DNA of 64,000 nucleotides from Cordylochernes scorpioides. Its lineage: Eukaryota; Arthropoda; Arachnida; Pseudoscorpiones; Chernetidae. Each line of letters begins with the position of its first letter. Positions within the stretch are counted from its first letter, which is position 1. Both the position numbers and the translations under genes were made by a program. Below are positions 23,512 through 36,900 of this stretch, piece after piece. The DNA is taken from the NCBI GenBank assembly GCA_030710605.1, contig CP092875.1, positions 68,214,754 through 68,278,753 of the forward strand, in the 5' to 3' direction. The notes below the pieces were generated by a model. The model saw only the letters and a list, made by a program, of their open reading frames with translations. It searched no databases and was not told the DNA's origin.

Positions 23512-25060
23512 TTATTTCATAGTTGCCTTATGAATATTAAAAATTCTTAGTCCGCTCTGAACTGACGATGGCCTTAACATTAAACTATGGGCTCCAGATG
23601 AAGCGTTTTGAATTTGACAAAGCTGATGTGGTATCGGTTTGTCACGAGATAAATCTGCTAGTTTGAAGATACAGTCAATGGATTTTACAATTTTTGCATC
23701 AATATCAATAGGTGATATAGCTAATTCATTTTTATAAAATAATCCTCTCGACAAATACATTATCAATATTTGAAATTATTAATGTTTCCAAATTATATTG
23801 AGGTGATGTAAAATATTCTGAAGATAAAAAATGGCCAAGGTAATTATTTATCAAGGGACTCTAAGGACGGGAATGTTATTGCTATCTCTATTTTGGAATT
23901 AGGATCTTTTGTATTTGACCATGGACCAGCACCTTGACAGTAGATTTTCTTGACCATCAAATCACGTATTAAAATTGGAAGATGATTGTATATTTAGGTA
24001 TGCAAAGCGGGAAATCTTATTTTAAACAATGTATTTTACAAATGGACATTTCATATGGTATTCTTTCCTTAAAATTGGAACCATAAATTCACATTTTTCA
24101 CTTTCCTTCAAACATTTTTGATAGATACAAACACTTGCTCTCTCCCTCTCATGACTCCTGTTTTCATCGTATGAAATTGAAACTTTGTACCATTTTGTTT
24201 AAGGCCCTAGCCGAAACCATGGTATAAAGGTTGGCAATTTGTTAAATTAACAAACTTGATGTTGTAGCTCATTATTTATCACCACCATTATGTTTAATAG
24301 TAGGTGATAAACAAAATGCATTATTTTAATGATTATTTAATTGGAGGGATTTTATTATGATAACATATGAATAATATAAAATACACATTCATAGACAAAC
24401 TTAAAGGAAGTTGTACCTTTTATCATGTATATCGGGATTATGGCCTTAGCTATTAAAGATATTTGATACAGAATGAATTTTATTGAATACGCACGAAATA
24501 ACCAAATGTGAACAATATTTCCTTTGGAGATGATCACCAACTTATCAGGGAGCTGTTTGAGTCTGAAGCCTTCATTTAGAAGAACAAAGTTTCCCTGCTG
24601 CCAGTAATCCATGTCTTTACGTCGAAAGTCACGACCTCATGTTTAAGAGAAACCATCTTGCATTAGGGCGAAGTACCGCGACGAAGTACTTGTCAGATAT
24701 AGAAATCGCTAACTTCTCCGCCCGTTTCCTATAAAGAAAGGTTTTCAGAAGAGTGGCTCCAATGGTGAGGCCCTCTTCAACTAGGCGCTCCACCAGAATT
24801 AGCCGAATAGCCCAAACAAAGGCTGATCTGACATCTTCATTATTTGTAATACCGATGATTTTCCAAGCATTTCCCCCAGGGCCTTAGTGTCGTCCACCAA
24901 GGATAGATAGAGCCTCTAATCCACAAAGCAGAACTGGTCAAAGGTGGCTGCAGCTGACCTGGAATTACTCAGGGCCTGCTACTGTTTTCTGTATTGCAGC
25001 TCTGTAACAGCATACCTCTTTGGTGGTTAAGATGGCTTGGCTGCCCTGTCGTGAGTGGTG
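23512..25060 (-). pseudogene. Degenerate coding-like region of the unit (longest copy)
   Basis: Read on the minus strand from about 25060 to 23512, the sequence shows successive open stretches in different frames (25060-24640 with stops, 24612-24355, 23766-23512). They line up as one decayed gene of perhaps 450-500 codons. Homologous stretches occur in unit 1 (7680-6086, interrupted by the miniature LTR element), unit 3 (43690-43320) and, inverted, at 49050-50530. The sequence is not repetitive and part of it is GC-richer than its surroundings. I do not recognise the product. The size and lack of transposase, reverse transcriptase or integrase motifs make an endogenous viral element, possibly nucleoprotein-like, one option, and a decayed cellular gene another; both are inference. 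Confidence 0.4.
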
Positions 25061-26154
25061 TTGATTTGGTGAGATGTGCCAGGCTGAGGCCTACGAGCCT
25101 GTTAATACGAAGACGAGATATTCTTATTTTTCCTTTTGCGTTTCATCTGATCATCTTATTCTGATTATTCTACTCCCATTATCTGAGCCCAATCCCGGTT
25201 TGTTGGGTGATAATTCAGATTTACTTCTATCAATTAGGGCGAATCCTCATAATTTTCATTATTTCTTGGTTCATTTTATCCAAAAATCAAATATTTTCTG
25301 CTGATTTATTAGAAATACTATAGTATTCTGAACTGTTGATTATGCCATTATGTAAGGAATATTTCCGGCTTTCTGCCGATACCTCAATGCATTGTAAATA
25401 TTTATCTTGATCAGCTTTATCATCCGATAATCGTGGAACTCACGCGCCTCGTGGCCGCACTGTTAAGAGAGAAAGAGAGACAATTAACATAAATTTATTT
25501 TTAATTAAAAAGGCATATATTGGATCAAAATATCATTTATTTTACCAATATTTCAGTTGGCTGAACGCCAACCTTTATCAAGGTGTTATAACATTTCAAA
25601 ATGTGTCAACAACAAACTCAGCGCCACATAACGTCAACAGCATTAAGTTTTTAAAATATTCTGTTATATTCTATTTATTTACCCGTTGCCAATACAGTTC
25701 GTACTAAAAAGTAAATGAAAACGAGAAATTTACAATGATGTGATGACAATTATATAGATAATAATTATATATATATAATGTACAGTGAAATGTGCATGAG
25801 ATCTCTGCCACCGTTTCAGAATCTGATGGAAAATCGCCAGAGACTTAAACGACTCCAGGCATTCTTTGACACGAAGAAAACGTAGATCGCGTACTTCGCT
25901 ACTAAGATGGTAATGGCGTAGTCCTCGAGGCCCATCGCGAAGATCCTGGGCTGCTAATTAACTTCGGCCACTATACATTTTATGCTTTTCAAGAAAAATT
26001 CAACAAACATTAAACCTGAACGAATTCAATTTTTTTGTAAACATCCTTTTGAAATGGTATCGGTGCTACTTCTATACAACATCTTCTGGCGAAAACATAG
26101 GTTATTGAGGACAAAACTTACTCTATTTTTATACAATGTGTTAATTTAATAATA
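25061..26154. other. Unit 2-specific sequence with Penelope-like and coding-like scraps
   Basis: 25500-25600 contains half of the 1085-1133 palindrome and a Penelope-like phrase. Around 25800-25970 the minus strand is GC-richer and open for about 60-70 codons without a clear start or known domain. The rest is AT-rich with nothing recognised. Confidence 0.4.
25540..25600 (-). mobile_element. Penelope-like terminal motif
   Basis: On the minus strand 'cttgataaagg', a perfect stem TTGGC...GCCAA and 'ctgaaatattggt' follow in the order seen in Penelope-like LTRs. The hammerhead core is degenerate. Confidence 0.35.
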
Positions 26155-26512
26155 ATACTTTAGGATTATGATGTCACAAAATCTTCTTCTGGCATAAATC
26201 CTGAAAATTAATTAGAATAAAGATGGATATTTAGCCGATACTACTATTAAGATGGGAGCTGTCTTGGGGATTGACGCCCTTTGCTCGCTACTCCTTCTAA
26301 AGAGGAAGAAGTGTCCCATTGCGATAGGACTAGTCACAGAACTGGGAATTGACATGTCCAACTGCCCGCATGAAATAGAGGCCTCAGCTTCCTACCCCAA
26401 GTGGTGGCATCCAGCAGTAACTCGCTGGAATGCCTAGTTTTTATTATATTCCATTACACAAAATATTTTCTATACTTATTTGCAACAAGAAAGCCCCATT
26501 TCTCAAATATAT
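26155..26512. repeat. Dispersed segment also present, inverted, at about 61505-61886
   Basis: Clear reverse-complement match to the right part of the window. An open frame 26252-26437 (61 codons) exists here, but its inverted copy does not improve the case for coding. The inverted copy lacks the LTR element that follows here, so this block marks the pre-insertion context. Confidence 0.65.
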
Positions 26513-26554
26513 TATTACGTAGAAAGAAAGTCACATTCATGAATGAAGGGAGAA

Positions 26555-27065
26555 TGTTCTATAACGTTTAAGAATCATGTAGAAAAAGCGGAAGACAACT
26601 GATTGGCCAATCTAAAGCTATTGCGCAACGCTCGGTGCTGGCGGCTTTCTGATTGGCTGACCAACCGTGACCGTTCTGGAAAGATCTACTCCGGGATACA
26701 TAGGGATGAGAAACTCATGCCAGGGGGTAAGAAAGATAAGAAAGAGAGGTCGAAGAACGAAACTACGTGGTGTACTCCAAGCAAGTTGCTGTCTCAAGAG
26801 GTCGGACTGCTGCTTACCGCCGACGCCGTGTACTTCCTGGAATATTCTAGAAGGTTCTACGAACTTCTATCTCCTCTTCTGCTCCTGCTTTCCCTCACCG
26901 TGCTGCAGTTGGTGAGTTTGTAACTGCTGTGTTCTTTATTGTTGTTTTATATTTGCGCTCTTCTGTAATTATTTTATCGATTAGACTTAAATAAAGTCCT
27001 AAAGATTGTACCCATGTACCCTTTGTACCCACAGAAGTTATTCTTTGTTAGCCAACAACGCAACA
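26555..27065 (+). repeat. 5' LTR of the Ty3/gypsy-type element
   Basis: About 511 bp, starting TGTTCTATAACG and ending GCAACA. An AATAAA polyadenylation-type signal occurs near 26990. The left end is chosen from the TG and is not confirmed by a second LTR. Confidence 0.6.
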
Positions 27066-27068
27066 ATT

Positions 27069-27086
27069 TGGTGTCAGAAGTGAGAT
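27069..27086 (+). promoter_or_regulatory. Primer-binding site, probably tRNA-Leu
   Basis: TGGTGTCAGAAGTGAGAT begins 3 nt after the LTR end. It is close to the complement of animal tRNA-Leu 3' ends (TGGTGTCAGGAGTGGGAT). Confidence 0.65.
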
Positions 27087-27110
27087 CTTCAGGTGAAGCC
27101 TGAATAATTT

Positions 27111-28563
27111 ATGGTACTTACCAGAAAAATGGAAGAAATATTGAAAGAGATGCAAGCTCAAACCCAGGCTTTGCAAGCTCAAAATCAAGAAACCCGTGAG
27201 GCTCTAAATGAGGCTCTTCAAGCTCAAAATAAAGAGCTAAAAGAAAGCTTGGGGCTTAAGTTCCAATGCTTAGAAGATGAAATCTCAGCTGTAAGAGAAG
27301 ACGTTTCCTCTGTAAAAGAAGACGTTTCCTCTGTAAAAGAAGACATTTTCTCTGTAAAAGAAGAAATGAAAGAAGAAATGACTTCTTTAAAAGAGAGACT
27401 CACTGCTGTCGAAACGGCCATCCAAGAACTCCGGTTTTCCAGCAAGAAAATAACAATTCGGGTAGGCCTCTTGTCAAAGTTCCTACCTTTGATGGACAAT
27501 CATCATGGACCTCCTTCAAAACCCAGTTCGATGTGGTTGCCCAAGCTAACGGATGTAACGATAGAGATAATGCAAGCTTTTTGGATGCTGCACCTTGTGG
27601 ACCTGCAGTGAATGTACTCCAGATGATTCCGGAACAACTTCGCCTAGACTTCAACGCCCTGATTGATGCGTTGGAGTCCCGATATGGAGAAGAACACTAC
27701 CAACAACTTCATGTGGTGAAGTTCAAGAATAGACTACAAGAAAAAGAAGAAAGTTTGCAGGATTTGGCCAACGATATCCGACGCCTGGCAAGATTAGCCT
27801 TTCCAACGTGCCCGTCTGAAACACAATACTTTATGGCCCAACAACAGTTTATTGATGCCATCGGTGACCCTGAGACCCAAAGGTTTGCTAGACTTTCAAG
27901 TGCGACTACTCTACAAGAAACTCTTGTCCAAGCCATGAAGCATGAAGCTGCCCAACAAGCCTCAAGGGGAAGTTATCGCGTGGCTAGACAAGTTAAATTG
28001 GATAATCCAGACAGAGAAAAAGGGTCGCTTCTGGACCTGTGGAGCTAATGACCATCTGTCTCCAACTTGCACCCGAAAAGTAAGACAGCGCAGTGATACA
28101 GGTTGCTGGAAATGTGGAAAATATGGTCACAAGGAAAACCTGTCCAGATAACTATAAGGATAAGCATGAAAGAAGAAGGGGTCGTTGCTGGACTTGTGGA
28201 GCCCTTGATCACATTTATCCAACTTGCCCCAGGAAAGTAAAACAACGCAGTGATAACGACTGCTGGAGATGTGGACAATATGGCCAGATGAGAAGAAACT
28301 GTCCGGAAAATTCTGAAACCACCTCAGCCCCTAAGAATAACCACGGGAGGCAGAACGATAATGCTGATGCCTTATCAAGAAGTCCGTGTGTTTCACAAAG
28401 TGGACATTGTGCTCGTGCTGAAGAGAGATTTTGCGTAAGACAAGTTACAGTGCAAGAAAGCGACGAAGTAGAAGAGAAAAATTGGACTGGCCAAGCTATA
28501 AGAAAGGCTCTACGTGAAGACCGAGATTTGTTGCCAATGATAAATTGGAAGGAATCAGGTTAA
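27111..28563 (+). pseudogene. gag: gag fused to the end of pol (broken)
   Basis: From ATG 27111 the first about 120 codons form a strong coiled coil with a tandem SVKEDVS heptad-like repeat. A frameshift near 27450-27540 leads into the capsid-like part (27533-28048, with RLDFNALIDALESRYG). A further shift leads to two CCHC zinc knuckles near 28185-28310 (CWTCGALDHIYPTC and CWRCGQYGQMRRNC), with a third, partial one upstream near 28035-28140. Directly after comes NADALSRSP at about 28360, the motif that follows RNase H in Ty3/gypsy pol. So about 2 kb of protease, reverse transcriptase and RNase H has been deleted in frame. A stop at 28561 precedes RPSWEDVAPYS, the linker before integrase. Gag would build the particle and bind RNA; this copy cannot make a complete element. 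Confidence 0.85.
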
Positions 28564-28729
28564 AGACCATCCTGGGAAGATGTGGCTCCGTACAGTATAT
28601 ATAGTATATATAGACGAATGGGTAAATACCCATCAACCTCTAATAGTTCTTGCTCAAAATATTACACACACTTGAGCTTCGATATGTAAATTTTGGAAAA
28701 AGGATATATATCTATAAAAATATAGGTCA

Positions 28730-28928
28730 CCTCTCCCGTCAAAATAGACGCCAAAAAGATGCCATCTATTAACCGTCGCCGCAAACTAGCGGCCTCAGGT
28801 CGGTGATAAAGCCACAACACCAGTTTTGGCAAACTGAGAAGCGTCCACCTGGAGACCAGAGGTTTCGGTCTGATGGTCCTCGTCAGCTTAGATGACGTCT
28901 AGCTTGATGTCTAATTTGACGGGAGAGA
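28730..28928. mobile_element. 200-bp MITE, copy 2
   Basis: Same element as 7791-7990, with both terminal repeats and the GCCGC/GCGGC hairpin. Confidence 0.8.
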
Positions 28929-30654
28929 TTAACTTTATAAAAAAATATATAATAATGTTATATATAAAATTGCAACCAATATTTTGTGTTAACTTTTTAA
29001 AATAGCCGATTTATAGAGTGGAATTACAACACAATCCTACTCAATTGTGAAGCGACCTCAAGTAACGACGCTGGTAAAAATGATCGAATTAAAATATATA
29101 AGATATATTTTCTGGGAGGAAATTGACACGAAAAATGAATGCAACTTAGCCCACCAAAGTAGATAAAAAGAAGCACAACCATTACATTTATTTTGACTAG
29201 AGAGGCGGCTTTCCAATTTTCATTAATTATGTTCTCAAATATTATCCTCAACTCAGCGCCCTCTATCGCTGAAAATTATAAATATTTTAAACGCCCTTCA
29301 TTTATTTTAAATATAGAAAATTTAAAGATATTTCTTCTTAGCCTTTATATATACTGCAATGAATAAAGTTTAAAAAGAAGGGAATTTCTCAAAAGTAGTG
29401 AACACTCCAAGCAATTTCGCCATTTCAATCTCCAGACCGCTCCACTATTGTATTAGACTGTATTGTTATATACCCAGAATATTGAATATAGTAAATTTGT
29501 GTTTTGAAAGAACTATGTACACCTTCCTCTAGAACTGTAGAATGTATATCAAAATGAAAGATTTTATGCACCGAGCTGTCTGTTAGATAAGCTCAAGCGA
29601 TCAGCAACTTATAGTTACACAATCAGGAGTTGCCTTTTTCTTAATATATCCATCTGATCCCAATAGAATTTCACTTTTCACTATTTTAACAATTTCAATA
29701 AATCATTATTTCTTTACAAGTACGTTTCGAACAGTGGACATTTTTATATTTTAGAAATATAAAGTTCTCACAACTTTCTATCATCGCAGTGAGCTAAGTG
29801 CAGAATATGGTAATGATGGATCATAGCTATAAACAATTAGAGCTCCTAAAGAAACAAATCAATGGATATTTTCGAACAATGCAGACGACCTATCGACTAA
29901 CTTAGCAGCAGATTTCTCGATGGCCAAAATCACAAAGCCAGGTTAGTTGGTCGCAGATAGGAAGTAAATCATCTTTCCAATATATTCGGATATCAAGAAT
30001 ATACCGTGAAATTATTCAAATTGGAAAGCGAACCTGAAATTTTAATTCCTAGAGCAAATTTAAATCAGAATAATTAATATAAATGAAGACAAAATAATAT
30101 TTGAAAAATCCAATTGAAAGCCTTCAAATAATATTCTTCAACAACTTTTAATAATTTTAAACCCTCTTAGCAAAACCAGATCAATTGAAAACGGAAAATG
30201 TTTTTAGAAGAATCCAATGTAGAAATGGACAGTTTGATTTAACAAAAATATTTATAACGTCAGCCAATAAATATCAAATTATTAGTTCTATTATGGATAT
30301 ACCGCAACTTTGGGATATTAGTTTGTAATTATGTGAATACAAATATATGTTATATATGTATTTATTCGGTTTTTATAAAGGTTTCTGAAATAATTGTAAA
30401 CAATTTGAATATAAAGAGAGACAAAATACGACACAATATTGTGGTCACGACAAGAGAATATAAATATGATAAAATATTAAAAAGTAAATATCATATACAC
30501 AATACAAACAAATAAACATTATAAAGACTATACATCAATATATTTCATAAATATAATTCCTGTAAATATATCCCACGAATCATGCTAAGCTTGTATTCCG
30601 AACATTTTCTATTCATCATCAATTACACATGTACATATGCGCCATTTCTGAATT
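28929..30654. other. Unit block, copy 2; no gene
   Basis: Matches 7991-9737. The core near 29386-29430 is decayed: both the TGGC stem strand and the CTGATGA string are lost. Confidence 0.55.
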
Positions 30655-32150
30655 ATTGTAATCTATTTCCGAATATATTGTATTTCTTTTTTAGTATTGT
30701 ATATATCTATTTCATATAAGATGAATTATAATTTTCTATTTCTGAAAGTGAAGAGTATTTGTCTATATTTGAAAGTATTGTATTTGTTTATATCTGAAAG
30801 CATAGCTTTTCCCCCTATATCTGAAAGTAATGTGTTTGTCTATTAATGAAAGTATATTGTATTTGTATATATCTGAATGAATTGTATTTGACTGTATCTT
30901 AAAGTTATGTATAATTATTTTATATCTAAAAGGTATTGTATTTGTTTATATATATTAAAAAATTAATTTATTTGCGTATATTTAAAGATTTTATTTGTAT
31001 ATTACTGAAAGTAATGTGTATTTGTCTATATATGGAAGCATTGTAATTGTTTATATATGAAATTATGGTATTGGTTCATATCTGAAAGTTATGTATTTGT
31101 TTATATATCTAAAGGTACTGAATTCTTTTATTTATGAAAGTATTGTATTTGTTTATATCTGAAAGTATGGTATTTGTATATACCTGAAAGTATTGTGCAT
31201 TTGTCTATATAAGGAAGCATTGTAATTGTTTATATATGAAATTATGGTATTTGTTTATATCTGAAAGTTATGTATTTGTTTATATATCTAAAGTAACTGA
31301 AATTTTTTTATTTATGAAAGTATTGTATTTTTTATTTATAAAGTATTGTATGCGTTTTTTATTAAAGTTTTGTATTTGTTAATTTATAAAGTATTGAATT
31401 TGTTTACATATGAAGGTCTTTTATATGTTTATATCAAAGTTTTATATTTGTCTTTACCAGTGAGAATTGTATTTTTGCATATTCTATGAAGTGTTATAAT
31501 TATTTTCTGTTTAAGTATTATTTTTCATCTATTTTTGTTAAAGCATTATATATATCAATTTATTGGAGTATTTTCTGAAATTTCTGAAATATTGTATTTG
31601 TCTATTTCCAAATGTATTAGGCCTTTTCTAAAATAATGTATATATCTCTTATTGAGAGTGTTCTATTTTTCTATATCTGAAAGTATTATTTTGTTTATTT
31701 ATCTAAGTATAATTCACTCATATATTTTTGAGAATATTGTATTTGTCTAATTCTGAAATCTTTTAATTAGTATTTTCCTGAAGGTATTATATTATTCGAG
31801 AGATTTCTCAGGATGTATTGTATTCACATATATTTCAGAAAATATTGTATATATATTTTTCAGGAAGTGTATTGTATTTGCTATTATACTGGAAATATAT
31901 TTTGTTCATCTATTTCTGAAAGTATTGGATATATATAGAGAAAGGGAGTATTATATTTCCTATTATATAATCTGAAAAAGTATTTTATTATTCTATTTCT
32001 AAAGCTTATGGATTTATTTATTTATGGAAGTATATTATATTTGTATATTCAGGAAAAACCAATGTGATAATGTATATCTAAAAATATTGATATATCTCTG
32101 AGAGTATTTTTGTATCTGTCTATTTTTCTGAAAGTATTCTATCTTCATCT
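30655..32150. repeat. Degenerate 25-30-bp minisatellite, copy 2
   Basis: Same repeat as 9738-10925; longer, with internal higher-order duplication (for example 31010-31145 against 31180-31320). Confidence 0.85.
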
Positions 32151-35100
32151 CAACTTCTTACCTTGTTTGAAAAATTAAATAATTTCTGTTAAATATATTT
32201 ATTTATTTATTATTTATTTATTTATGCTTATGAGGTGATACAGCTACGTATTTACAATTAGAGAGGAGACAAAATGAATTAAATCTAGAAAAAAGAAGTG
32301 AGGACATATCGGTTATGAATTAATAATTTCTCTTTTTTATAATTATTTATATAGTTTTTAAATTAAAATTCAAAAGTGTCATGAAATATTCAATGTATAT
32401 TGTCTTAAAAATTGTTACCTTTTTCTCTTCAGCCTTTAAAAATGTTATAAATTACATTATTAGTATTTGTTTATATATGCTATTATATTTGTTTTCTGTC
32501 AATTTTTACATTTGTAAATAAACATTGGTTTAAATAACGAATTTAGTATTCTTTTGTGTATAAACCAATATTATTATCTTTATTCAATACTTATTTTATT
32601 TTAATATTTTAATTTTTAAATCTCTCAAAAGAGAATCTTATGAGAGTCTGAAATTCATTGAAAATGGATTTGTGAATGATAATAAATTTCGTATTCATAT
32701 TTTAACATACTGTCAGACCACACCATAAAAGTCTGAAAAATTTGCACCTAGGTTCAATCAGATTACAATGATTGTTCATAAAATTCCAGACACCTCTGCG
32801 GATAGAATGTATATTAAATTTTAAAATATGCAGAAATATAACAAACAAATAAAGGAAATAAACCATTGCACAAATAAAATTAAAGACTATATGAGAAGAT
32901 AACGGTTTAAAATAATCAGAGAAAACGTGCTAAAAAACAAAGATAACGCAAGCAAACGATGGAAAATAAAAGAAAGTGGTAAAAACAAATAAATATTTTA
33001 TGTCTGAAAAAATATTTTAAAAAACGTAAACATAATTAATTTAACAAGAAAAGTATTAATAAATATGCAGATATTTATATATATAATCTTCATAGTTCAA
33101 TATAATTACTATTTCCTTCGTGTTTAATTAAATATATATTAATGCTCAAACATTCAATAAAAATAATAGCATCATAATCGCGAGTAAGAAAGTAGAAACT
33201 TAAAAGGTTCGCTGAACATAAGAAATTCACACTTTCAGCTACCAATGTAAAATAGATTTTAGATATATAAAATAGATAAAAGCCACAAAGGAAGACATTA
33301 TAAATATTGAACTTTATTTTATATGAAGCTACTTGCTATCAAGTTTAAATGTTATTTAATTTGTACATAGACATCCAATATATATTAAGAATTTTCCTAC
33401 AGAGGAATATAGAGAGATTTGAAAGCAATATTTTCTCACACAAACCTTTGTTTTCCTTTATATTCAATAAATGCAACTCCTTATAATAGTTTTTTTTTTT
33501 AATTTCAACTAAGAAAATTATTTGGAATATTTCGATTAATAAAACAGAAATGTTTGTGCTAGTTTCAAATTTTTCCAAATTGCACCAAATACATATATTT
33601 AGAGCGACAGGTGCTTTTGTGTGTGTGTTTGGAATATATATATTCTGGAATATTGGCCTTAAGGTCTATATATATGTGACATCATAATTGAATAACGCCA
33701 AATGACAATTGTAATATTGTAAAAAAAATTTAAGAATAAATTATTAATTTGGATTCTTATTTATTAAAATAGGCCTGGTGCTTTAAAGGTTTTAATTGTT
33801 TTACAACTAAATTGACATTTCATTTTAATTTTCTTCTCCGCGATTTCTATACTCGATAAAATTCAAATTAGTTAAAACGTGAAGGCTCTGAAAGTAAAAT
33901 AATAAAGAATAACGTAGAGCTGCTAATAAAGCCATACGGAGAGAAAAGTTTATACCTACTTATTTTTATGTATGGCCAAACGTTCATTATGCTACAGAAT
34001 CGGCTGGGTCTACTTTCTTTTGAAAGAAAATATGCTAATTCGCTTCTCTAACCTATTGCAGACCACACCATGGCCACATAGGTATCAGCTATTTTGTACA
34101 CTGGCAATATTAGGTGGATTAAAATAGTCTATTAAATATCCAACTTCTACGTTGCTAAGAATTTTATTAAAATTAATCACAAATTTGAAAGGAAATATAG
34201 AAAATAGACCGTTTCCGATCATCCAGAAGTCTGAAATTTTGTCAGCTTGCGATGCCTTTTTGTTCGAAAAAACTTACCAAAAATCAGAATTCTAGATACT
34301 ATTTGAATATGTTATAAATTTAACACAAGACTTTTGTGGCAGACAGACGAATAGAAGCTAGTTGTATAAGCTTTTAAAAGGGCATTGAAATATTGCAGCA
34401 AATGTCAGAGGCGAAAAGTGTGCGAATTGATTTTAAGATGGTAGAACAAATAACTGCAAGTTTTCAGTATAATTTATTAATTATTTTAATATGAGGCTAT
34501 TTTTCTTTGCCTTAGAGGATTTTATTTTCATAAAAAGAAAGGTTTTAGTGAAATGTGTTAATATTTGGATTTATAAAATCGACACCTTTTAGGTTTAATT
34601 AATTATTGTTGAAATATGTGATTCCTTTATGCTCAATAATTTATTTTTTAATTCGTTAAAATAAGAGACACTTGGTATAGAGAGAAAAATATCTCTTTGA
34701 TGATTCGACAAATTTGTCTTTGTCAAGAAAATTGAACTTTTTTTTTTCACACAACGCTATAAAATATACATTTATAATGCCTTGCTAAAATATTTTTCCT
34801 AAACATAGAGAAAAAGTCTCTTTCCGAAGTGTATCCTATTTCAAAGACTATGAATATGGCAAAAATACTTCTCCTTCGAATGTTGTTATTTAGTTTAGAG
34901 TAAAACTGTGATGAGGCTTAGACCTAGCTGTCTATTTCTAGACCCGTTCATAAAACGGCTGATGATCAAGGATAAACATATTAGCAGAAGGACCTGATTT
35001 TCCCAGATTCTCTTTGAGTGAAAGTTTGCCATAAGAATATTGATATCTTATTCAATATGTTGCATTATGCAGATTCTAATTAGTAGTCGTGATAGCAATA

Positions 35101-36240
35101 TTAACATTTAAACAGGAGCAAAACAGTAGCAGTATAGGAATTGCTAATTTACTCATTGAAAATAATTAATAGAATTTAGCACATAAGGTAACCTAGTTGT
35201 TCTATTTTTGTGTAGTGTGCTGTGGAATTCTGGATTCTGGATCATTCTCCCATGTTCCTACTGCGGTGAAACTCAAGTAAAAGAGAATATGACATAATCT
35301 AAATCTACTCCGAGACCAAGGAGGCTGTGGTTTCCTATAAAACTCAGCACGTCCAGCCCACATGTGAGTAATGTTCATCCATATCTAGCTGGGACAATTG
35401 GAATGGACAACGTGGGTGACAATGTTATCTTGAACTGTGAGACATCTTCTAATATATAATTTACCCTATGCGAATGGATCTGGTCGAGTCAGGATATGCT
35501 TAGATGTTTTCTTATCAAATGTTTGGTCGAATGATAATTTAAAGAAATATATATTTTAATATAGTGCAAATATATTTTCTCATCAAATTTATATGAAATT
35601 CCTATTGTATTATATTGATATGTAAAGGTAAAAGTCAAATATCTCACATTGATATAGGCTTAAAACTTATTACAAAGGTATTGTGGTTTTAACACGCGGA
35701 ATACCTTAGTCCGCTACATAATGAATGCAATAAATAGTTAACTTTAAGTTTATCTTTTATTTTTCGACAGAATGAGTGATCTTTCTTTTAAAAATCAATG
35801 TCCTCACAACAAACAGCACAACAATAGCCTAGCCACTTTGACAAATAAACATATCTTAAGAAATTTCTGAAGATTTCGTGAATCCTTCAAGAATATTTTG
35901 AAATAGAGGATTAGCCTGAAAACATTATCTTGTTTACCTCTCGTTTTCATTCGCTGCGTTTTTTATAAACCTTTTCTTTGTTAATTTTTTCCTATTTTGC
36001 AAATATTCACTCGGAGAGTACCTGGGCGTTGCTTCAGCCATTATGGTAGATTTATATATATGGGTTTCATACTCTTTGGTAAATTATAATTTCGTATTTC
36101 TCATGAACTTTGCTACTATACAAATTTCAAACGCAATGGATTATTAATTATACTAAATGTGTACAAAAACAAAGTTAGTACAAATAGCTTCAAACAATTT
36201 TACGACGCTTTATCAGATGTGTATTTAATATTATATATAA
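32151..36240. other. AT-rich non-coding part of unit 2
   Basis: Matches 10926-16200 without the tRNA-bearing insertion and without the foldback. An insertion near 32199-32320 contains a TTTA-type simple repeat. No gene recognised. Confidence 0.6.
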
Positions 36241-36272
36241 ATGTCCCTTCTAATAACTAGCTTTGGTTTTAG

Positions 36273-36342
36273 GTTGGTTGCTCCTGATCTTCTCCTCCAG
36301 AGTGAAAGTGCAGCTCCAGAAGAGGAAGCTTGCCTAACTGCG
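36273..36342 (+). CDS. Candidate 70-nt internal exon, copy 2
   Basis: Acceptor GGTTTTAG, 70 open nt and donor GTAAAA. One base differs from 16231-16300 (Ala to Val). No family known. Confidence 0.4.
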
Positions 36343-36900
36343 GTAAAACACAATTTACCCTTTTTCATTTCAACTAGATCAATGGTATGCTTGAAAATGA
36401 CAATTTTCAAAGGATTATCATATTGCTAGAGTTGGGTTCAGTCAAATATTCCGTGCTAATGATAAAAATCCCAAAGAAATCTAAACAGAGAGACAAATAC
36501 TTCTAATTACCAAAGGTTTTTCTTTTCTTTTGGAACTAGTTTTAATTTTACATTTCAGGAATGAATTTTTGAAAGGAATCAATTTCTTCCATTATATGAA
36601 TGAATGTAAAAAATTATGGAGACAAGGCAAGGTTTTACACCATTCAAATACTTTAGGGATTACATTATCTTGAAATCCACAGCATCATTCACAAGGATGT
36701 GAAATTGTAAAATATCCTTTTTAATTTGATGACCACATAACATTGGTAGAATATTGATTGTGTAAGTTATACATCAAATCATGGCAAAAATACAAGCTGC
36801 TGTTGTAAGCCCTTTGACTTATATGGCCCCAAAAATCGTTTTGAAGAAGCCTTATTATTTTGGCGCCATTTGGTGGACCTTGGGCGTTACACTTCAGGTT
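36343..36900. other. End of unit 2 and junction to unit 3
   Basis: Same junction sequence as 16301-16858, which proves head-to-tail tandem order. Confidence 0.8.

Larger units (their letters stand above)
26555..28600 (+). mobile_element. Truncated Ty3/gypsy-type LTR retrotransposon (Mag-like)
   Basis: Order: 5' LTR, primer-binding site, gag with coiled coil and zinc knuckles, then directly the end of the RNase H/linker region. Protease, reverse transcriptase and most of RNase H are missing, and the element breaks off near 28600 in a 'tatatatag' repeat, without integrase or 3' LTR. It is found only in unit 2. The inverted copy of the flanking block near 61505 is empty. Confidence 0.85.
16859..36900. 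repeat. Macrosatellite unit copy 2 (about 20.0 kb)
   Basis: Head-to-tail continuation of unit 1 with the same block order. It is longer mainly because of sequence inserted between about 24600 and 28600, including a truncated LTR retroelement. It shares with unit 3 a foldback (17751-18010 here) and many base differences against unit 1. Confidence 0.9.

Noticed and set aside
26603-26923. 106-codon frame upstream of gag
   Set aside because: It lies within the LTR and overlaps another frame; no domain recognised.
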